DNA from: Bacteroidota bacterium
Lineage (GTDB): Bacteria; Bacteroidota; Bacteroidia; Bacteroidales; UBA1715
NCBI GenBank assembly: GCA_029266015.1
Contig: JAJUFK010000071.1
Location: 1-10,230, forward strand
Length of the DNA: 10,230 nt
Reading direction: 5' to 3'
Shown: one piece after another, positions 5,655 through 10,230 of the stretch
Numbering within the stretch: position 1 is the first letter of the stretch
Layout of the letters: each line of letters begins with the position of its first letter
Translations under genes and position numbers: made by a program
The notes under the pieces: model-generated
Databases searched by the model: none
Told to the model about the DNA's origin: nothing
The model's input: the letters and a program-made list of their open reading frames with translations, nothing else

Positions 5655-8600
5655 ATGAATAGATTTCTTACTACCGTTTTTTTTGTAAGTTTTTTTTGTT
5701 GTAATACCCTATTTTCGTGGGCTCAACAATCAATAAGTATTGATGTGAAAGCTGATGTGAAACCTATAAGTCCGCTTATATACGGTGCAAATAATCCAAC
5801 AACCAATGCTACCGCTATTCGCTGGGGAGGTAATAGAACTACTGCGTATAATTGGGAAAATAATTTTTCAAATGCAGGCGAAGATTATAATAATATTTCT
5901 GATAGATTTTTTTTGAATGGGGTAAGTACACAAGAGCAAAGTATTCCTGCAATACCTATTGTAAATATGGTAAGAACTGCAAATACCCGAAAACAATATA
6001 CGCTTGTAACGTTACAAGCTGCAGGGTTTGTTGCTGCCGATGCAAATGGTGCTGTTACATTAGAACAAATAGCACCAAGCAGTAGGTGGGATTCTGTTGT
6101 GTTTCGTAAAGGTTCTGTATATTCCCTAAATCCGGATAAAACAGACGGTAAAGTGTATATTGACGAAATGGTTAATTATTTGAATCAATCGCTTGGTGCA
6201 ATTGGAAGTGGAGGTATAGATGCCTTTGGTATTGACAATGAGCCGGCATTATGGGGTTCTACGCATCCATTAATCAGACCCAATAAACTTACCATGAATG
6301 AATTGTTTTATAAAACCAGAGAAGTAGCAAGTGTTGTAAAAGAATTATCACCCAAAGCCGATGTGTATGGACCTATGTTTTATAGTTGGAGTGATATGTA
6401 TATGTTGAATATGGATAACTATGTTGCATGGAATGCAATTAAATCGGCACGCGGATATTGGGGGTTTGTTGATTATTATTTAGATTCTCTTAAAAATGTG
6501 GAGCAAGAATATGGTAAACGATTACTTGATGTTTTATCTATTCATTGGTACCCTGAAGCAAAAGGAACATCTACAAATTTACGAATTGTTGATTTAATTG
6601 GAACATCTACGGAAGCTCAATTAACAGCTCCCGATATGATTACAGCTCGTTTGCAAGCTCCTCGTTCATTATGGGACGAAACATATATTGAAAATAGTTA
6701 TTTGACAGGTCAGCATGGAGCTTTGCGTTTAATAAAGCGATTGCAAAATTCTATAAATCAATATTATCCGGGCACAAAATTAGCATTTACCGAGTTTAAA
6801 TATGATGCCGAATATCATTTTTCCGGTGGTTTGGCATTAGCCGATGTGTTAGGTGTGTTCGGAAGAGAAGGTGTGTATATGGCTTCTAAGTGGGATCCTA
6901 TCAATAATGATTTTGGAGGTGCTGCATATAAGTTGTATCTTAATTATAATAATGAAGGCGGTAGATTTGGTAATACTTCAGTTCGCGCTACAACAACTAA
7001 TAATGCTGCTATTTCAACATTTGCATCGTTAGATGAAAACAATAATTTACATGTTGTTGTTATTAATAAAACTTCGAGCCAGCAAACCACTCAATTTGGT
7101 ATAGCAAATGGATATTATTCACATGGTCAGGTGTATGGATTTGACCAAACCGATAAAACTATTCGTGAATTTGCTGCAGTTTCAAGTATTTCGAATTCAG
7201 GATTTGAGTATGCTTTGCCTGCATATTCGGCTTTGCATTTTGTATTGTATGCTAAACCTCAAGTGCAAGTATTAGCAGCAAGAGTTCTTCCGGCAAATGC
7301 ATCGCAAATTGTACTGAAATGTTCTCAATCTGTTGAGGTTACAAACTCTACGCAAGCAATAGCTGAGATTACTGTAACTAATACGGCGGGAACTAATCTT
7401 ACAGTTACTAATATTGTTGCATCTCAAAATTTTCTTATTGTAACTCTCAATAATCCAATAGATGCTCTTGATTCTTTATGTACTATCTCGTTTTCAGGAA
7501 TATCTATAGTGGGAGATAACCAATTACCTATAGCATCGTTTCAATCTGTACCGGTATATAATTTACAAGAATCTTCGCCTTTATTTGTTCGTAATGCAAC
7601 AGTTGTATATAATGGTAAATCTATAGTGTTGAATTTGTCAAAACAAATAACAGATGATGCTCAAAATTCTAATGGTATTCTGTTACAAGTTAATTCTCAA
7701 ACTCTTGCAATTGACTCTATACGTCTGTCAGATCAAGGTTTTTCATTAGTATTGTATCCTTCACAACGAATTTTGAAAGAACAAATAGTTCAACTTACAT
7801 CAACTATTGAAGATATAGAATCAACTGATGGTAAAGTAATTTCAGAATTTTCTGTTACAGCAACTAATAATGGACCAAATGTATCGCCTGCAATAGATTC
7901 TATAGTGATTAAAAATAATTTTTTGTTTACTGCTTTTGTAAATAATAGGTTAGATGCTACTAATTTTACAAATGCAGGTTTTGTGTTATATGAAGATGGT
8001 GTTTCTATACCTTTTACTGCAACATATGTAAATCAACAAATTGTTTTTACCACACAAACGCCTATGCTCAAAGAAAAAGTATATACACTTTCGTATGTAG
8101 ATACCGATAAAATTATGACAATTTTTGGCGGATATTTAAATGGATTTGAAAATGCATCAATTATAAATAGATTAAAACCAACACCTGATTATATTGATAT
8201 ACCATCGCAAATAGAAGCCGAAGATTATGCGTATCATAAAAGTTCATCAGTACTTGAATCAACAAATGATATAGGAGGAGGTGTACATGTTGGGTTTATA
8301 GGAACTAATGATATATATGCGTATCATATAACTGTACCCGAGACAAAAAATTATACTGTTACATTGCGTCATTCCGGAGCAAGTCAAGATGGAACAGTAT
8401 TGTTTAAAGTAAATGGAGTTACAAAAGCTCGTATGTTTGTTCCAAAAACAGGTTCGTGGAATGTATGGAAAAATTCATCGGTGGTCTTGCCATTAGAAGC
8501 AGGAGATATTACTATAGAAATGCATGTGCTTGCAACGGGATTTAATGCTAACTGGTTATCGTTTGCCGAAGGTGAAAACCCGAGTAATGCCTTATTAGTG

Positions 8601-9134
8601 CTCTCGCAAACTGATAATGCCGGCGAAAATGTATATTTGTTTTTTGACAGAAAATTACGAGTATTACCTCAAATTTCTGAAATACAATTAACAAATAATT
8701 CTGTACCGTTGCAAATTACAAATATAAGCTACGTGGGAAATGATAGTACTAAATTACAATTGCAGATACAAGGAATAATATATAAAAATAATGTAATTTC
8801 AGTAACATATAACCAAACATCGGCTGTTACAACAGAAAATGGTATTTTACAACCAGTTTCGAGTGTGCAAGTTTCCAATAAGTCTACACAAATCAATTCT
8901 CAAATAGAATTAATACAGGCAGGTATAACAATTTCACATGTAAATAACACAGTATGTATAGAATCTGTAGATAATATAGAATATACATATAGTATATATA
9001 CCATACATGGAAAGCTTATTTTAAAAGGTGTTGGTTATAGGAATACGAGTATTAGTATTGAAAAACAAGGAATATATGTGGTAGAAGTTGAGACAATAAA
9101 GCAAAAAATATGTAAAAAAATACGTATAGAATAA
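5655..9134 (+). CDS. Secreted multi-domain glycoside hydrolase family 44 with CBM6 and T9SS sorting domain
   Basis: This 1159-residue extracellular enzyme should cleave internal beta-1,4 links in a plant-type glucan; GH44 members act on xyloglucan, cellulose derivatives and related mannans. A signal peptide (1-23, ending SWA) is followed by the catalytic TIM barrel and its beta-sandwich (about 27-530). The family hallmarks are IRWGGNRTTAYNWENN (55-70), FGIDNEP (191-197) with acid/base Glu196, SIHWYPE (295-301), AFTEF (377-381) with nucleophile Glu380, and GVFGREGVYMASKWDP (400-415). Three diverged Ig-like modules follow (about 534-635, 640-735, 743-840), then a CBM6 (about 848-972: IEAEDY, GGGVHVGFI, GSWNVW, FNANWLSF), a fourth Ig-like module (about 976-1077) and a T9SS tail (about 1085-1159) with YSIYTIHGK, GIYVVEVE and the final basic KKIRIE. 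Export would be by Sec and then T9SS, to the cell surface or medium. It is flanked by an upstream terminator and has no clean promoter. No SusC/SusD gene is adjacent. Confidence 0.93.
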   Translation: MNRFLTTVFFVSFFCCNTLFSWAQQSISIDVKADVKPISPLIYGANNPTTNATAIRWGGNRTTAYNWENNFSNAGEDYNNISDRFFLNGVSTQEQSIPAIPIVNMVRTANTRKQYTLVTLQAAGFVAADANGAVTLEQIAPSSRWDSVVFRKGSVYSLNPDKTDGKVYIDEMVNYLNQSLGAIGSGGIDAFGIDNEPALWGSTHPLIRPNKLTMNELFYKTREVASVVKELSPKADVYGPMFYSWSDMYMLNMDNYVAWNAIKSARGYWGFVDYYLDSLKNVEQEYGKRLLDVLSIHWYPEAKGTSTNLRIVDLIGTSTEAQLTAPDMITARLQAPRSLWDETYIENSYLTGQHGALRLIKRLQNSINQYYPGTKLAFTEFKYDAEYHFSGGLALADVLGVFGREGVYMASKWDPINNDFGGAAYKLYLNYNNEGGRFGNTSVRATTTNNAAISTFASLDENNNLHVVVINKTSSQQTTQFGIANGYYSHGQVYGFDQTDKTIREFAAVSSISNSGFEYALPAYSALHFVLYAKPQVQVLAARVLPANASQIVLKCSQSVEVTNSTQAIAEITVTNTAGTNLTVTNIVASQNFLIVTLNNPIDALDSLCTISFSGISIVGDNQLPIASFQSVPVYNLQESSPLFVRNATVVYNGKSIVLNLSKQITDDAQNSNGILLQVNSQTLAIDSIRLSDQGFSLVLYPSQRILKEQIVQLTSTIEDIESTDGKVISEFSVTATNNGPNVSPAIDSIVIKNNFLFTAFVNNRLDATNFTNAGFVLYEDGVSIPFTATYVNQQIVFTTQTPMLKEKVYTLSYVDTDKIMTIFGGYLNGFENASIINRLKPTPDYIDIPSQIEAEDYAYHKSSSVLESTNDIGGGVHVGFIGTNDIYAYHITVPETKNYTVTLRHSGASQDGTVLFKVNGVTKARMFVPKTGSWNVWKNSSVVLPLEAGDITIEMHVLATGFNANWLSFAEGENPSNALLVLSQTDNAGENVYLFFDRKLRVLPQISEIQLTNNSVPLQITNISYVGNDSTKLQLQIQGIIYKNNVISVTYNQTSAVTTENGILQPVSSVQVSNKSTQINSQIELIQAGITISHVNNTVCIESVDNIEYTYSIYTIHGKLILKGVGYRNTSISIEKQGIYVVEVETIKQKICKKIRIE

Positions 9135-9155
9135 CTAATTTTTTATTGAAATTGC

Positions 9156-9184
9156 TTGCATCTTAATTATTATTTGTATATTTG
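9156..9184 (+). promoter_or_regulatory. Putative Bacteroidota sigma-A promoter for the last secreted-protein gene
   Basis: TATATTTG (9177-9184) matches TAnnTTTG exactly, with TTG at 9156-9158 and an 18-base spacer as in the lpxC promoter. The start would fall near 9191, leaving an AT-rich leader of about 44 bases before the ATG at 9235. It indicates transcription separate from the GH44 gene. Confidence 0.55.
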
Positions 9185-9234
9185 CGTATTAATAAATTTT
9201 AATTAATGTATTTATAAACTTAATATTTTTTACT

Positions 9235-10230
9235 ATGAAAAAATGTTTACTTACTATTGCTGCCGGATTATTAATCGGTTTCGGAGCATCTGCGCAGTAT
9301 GACGCAACAATTTGGCAAGTTGAAGATTTAACAACAAAAGTTAACTCTTTAACAGGTTTAACAAAAACTAACGGTTTTGACACTGAAACTTCTGGTCCAA
9401 CTGTAAGTACAGGATATGGTGATACATATACCTATACTTGGGAAACTAATGACATTATCAAAATTGATTTCACTAACAAATTAACTCCAAATCAATGGTC
9501 AGATTTCGGTTTCACAGTTGTACAATGGGATGGAACAACAAATAACAAATTTACTAAAACAACTGCAGGTGCAGATCAAGATCATGACAAAGCAAGAGGT
9601 TGGACAGTAGATTTTTCTGACGAAGCAAATCGTTTGGTTACTATGAAAGTGCAAGCTACTGCAAACATTAATTTACGTGCCGACTTAACTGACATTGCAG
9701 GTAAAACAAGTAATGGTGCGTCTCCAAAAGTTGACGTAGTAGCTACTACAGGTGGTGTAAATATTAATGATGCTGCTAAATGGGCAACTATTAAATATTC
9801 TTGGGGTGGTGCAAGTGTTGACGCTGCTGCTGCTGCTGTAGAAATTATGGAAGATTGGTATTCTGGAACATGGTGGGGTGTTGATAATACTGGTTTGAAA
9901 GATGCTCAAAATCCACTTGATGCTGCAAAAATAGTAAAATTAGGTTTAACTTTTGATGATGGTGCTACTGGAGAATTAAATGATGCTAAAACTCTTTATA
10001 TTAAAGATATCGTAATAGGTAAAGCTGATAATCCACAAGTATATGCTCCATGGGCTTCTTTAGAAACAGTTTCTGGTGCTGCATTACAAGTAGTTGACGG
10101 TGTAATCTATTCAGCAGGTGCTATCAAAGTAACTAATGCTGCAGGTCAAGTTGTAAAAGTTGCTAAAAAAACATTAGAAATTTCTTCATTACCAGCTGGT
10201 GTTCTTGTAATCACTGCTGCTGAAGGAACA
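9235..10230 (+). CDS. Secreted protein with T9SS-type C-terminal sorting domain, function unknown (3' end outside window)
   Basis: The frame stays open for 332 codons from the ATG at 9235 to the window edge. A signal peptide MKKCLLTIAAGLLIGFGASA with cleavage before Gln21 starts it. The mature part is rich in Ala, Thr, Asp and Gly, with scattered Trp and Tyr (for example YGDTYTYTWE), and looks beta-rich; I recognise no catalytic motif. From about residue 286 (VVDGVIYSAGAIKVTN, then AAGQVVKVAKK and ISSLPAGVLVITAAEG) it resembles a T9SS sorting domain, in which only a few residues usually follow such a segment, so the stop codon probably lies just past the window. Codons ending in C (AAC, GAC, ATC, TTC) are more frequent than in neighbouring genes, which suggests high expression. 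A run of five GCT codons lies at 9823-9837. A surface-layer, adhesin or carbohydrate-binding role is possible, but none is shown. Confidence 0.85.
   Translation, partial: MKKCLLTIAAGLLIGFGASAQYDATIWQVEDLTTKVNSLTGLTKTNGFDTETSGPTVSTGYGDTYTYTWETNDIIKIDFTNKLTPNQWSDFGFTVVQWDGTTNNKFTKTTAGADQDHDKARGWTVDFSDEANRLVTMKVQATANINLRADLTDIAGKTSNGASPKVDVVATTGGVNINDAAKWATIKYSWGGASVDAAAAAVEIMEDWYSGTWWGVDNTGLKDAQNPLDAAKIVKLGLTFDDGATGELNDAKTLYIKDIVIGKADNPQVYAPWASLETVSGAALQVVDGVIYSAGAIKVTNAAGQVVKVAKKTLEISSLPAGVLVITAAEGT

Noticed and set aside
9823..9837. Five tandem GCT codons considered as a phase-variable repeat.
   Set aside because: A three-base unit changes only the number of Ala residues and cannot shift the frame; the tract is also short.
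9685..9909. Minus-strand open frame of 74 codons inside the last gene.
   Set aside because: It is antisense to a continuous frame with signal peptide, codon bias and sorting domain, and its Ser/Thr/Cys-rich translation is typical of a shadow.

Overview
The window looks like chromosome from a low-GC member of the Bacteroidota, possibly a Bacteroidales-type lineage. Four things point there: LpxC fused to FabZ in one reading frame, followed directly by lpxA; promoter-like sites of the form TAnnTTTG with a TTG about 18 bases upstream; proteins ending in type IX secretion (T9SS, Por) sorting domains; and a LytTR response regulator of the type common in that phylum. The species cannot be named from the sequence.

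Layout. Bases 1-616 hold the remains of a LytTR response regulator, broken by a frameshift in the receiver domain. It converges on a RimJ/RimL-type N-acetyltransferase on the minus strand (626-1162). A 220-base divergent region with a TAnnTTTG promoter leads into lpxC-fabZ (1383-2777) and lpxA (2781-3554), which form the first steps of lipid A synthesis. A clear intrinsic terminator closes that unit. The terminator's T-run touches the ATG of a lipoprotein-type ApbE flavin transferase (3592-4608). Next is a two-gene unit: a zeta-toxin-like P-loop kinase (4726-5322) and, 6 bases later, a 68-residue protein (5329-5535). It has the layout of a toxin-antitoxin pair and ends at a long terminator hairpin. 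The remainder encodes two secreted proteins: a 1159-residue GH44 polysaccharide hydrolase with Ig-like modules, a CBM6 and a T9SS tail (5655-9134), and an Ala/Thr-rich T9SS-type protein of unknown function whose 3' end leaves the window (9235 to beyond 10230).

How the parts relate. LpxC-FabZ and LpxA act on the same pathway; fusing the dehydratase to the deacetylase links fatty-acid elongation to lipid A flux. ApbE would act on the periplasmic side of the inner membrane, but its flavoprotein substrate is not encoded here. GH44 and the last protein appear to be separate transcription units that share a secretion route. No RNA gene, CRISPR array, insertion sequence or phage gene was seen, and no stretch over 300 bases is without a gene. 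The least ordinary items are the broken regulator, the terminator abutting the apbE start codon, the kinase/small-protein pair, and the last gene, whose codon use and promoter suggest high expression.
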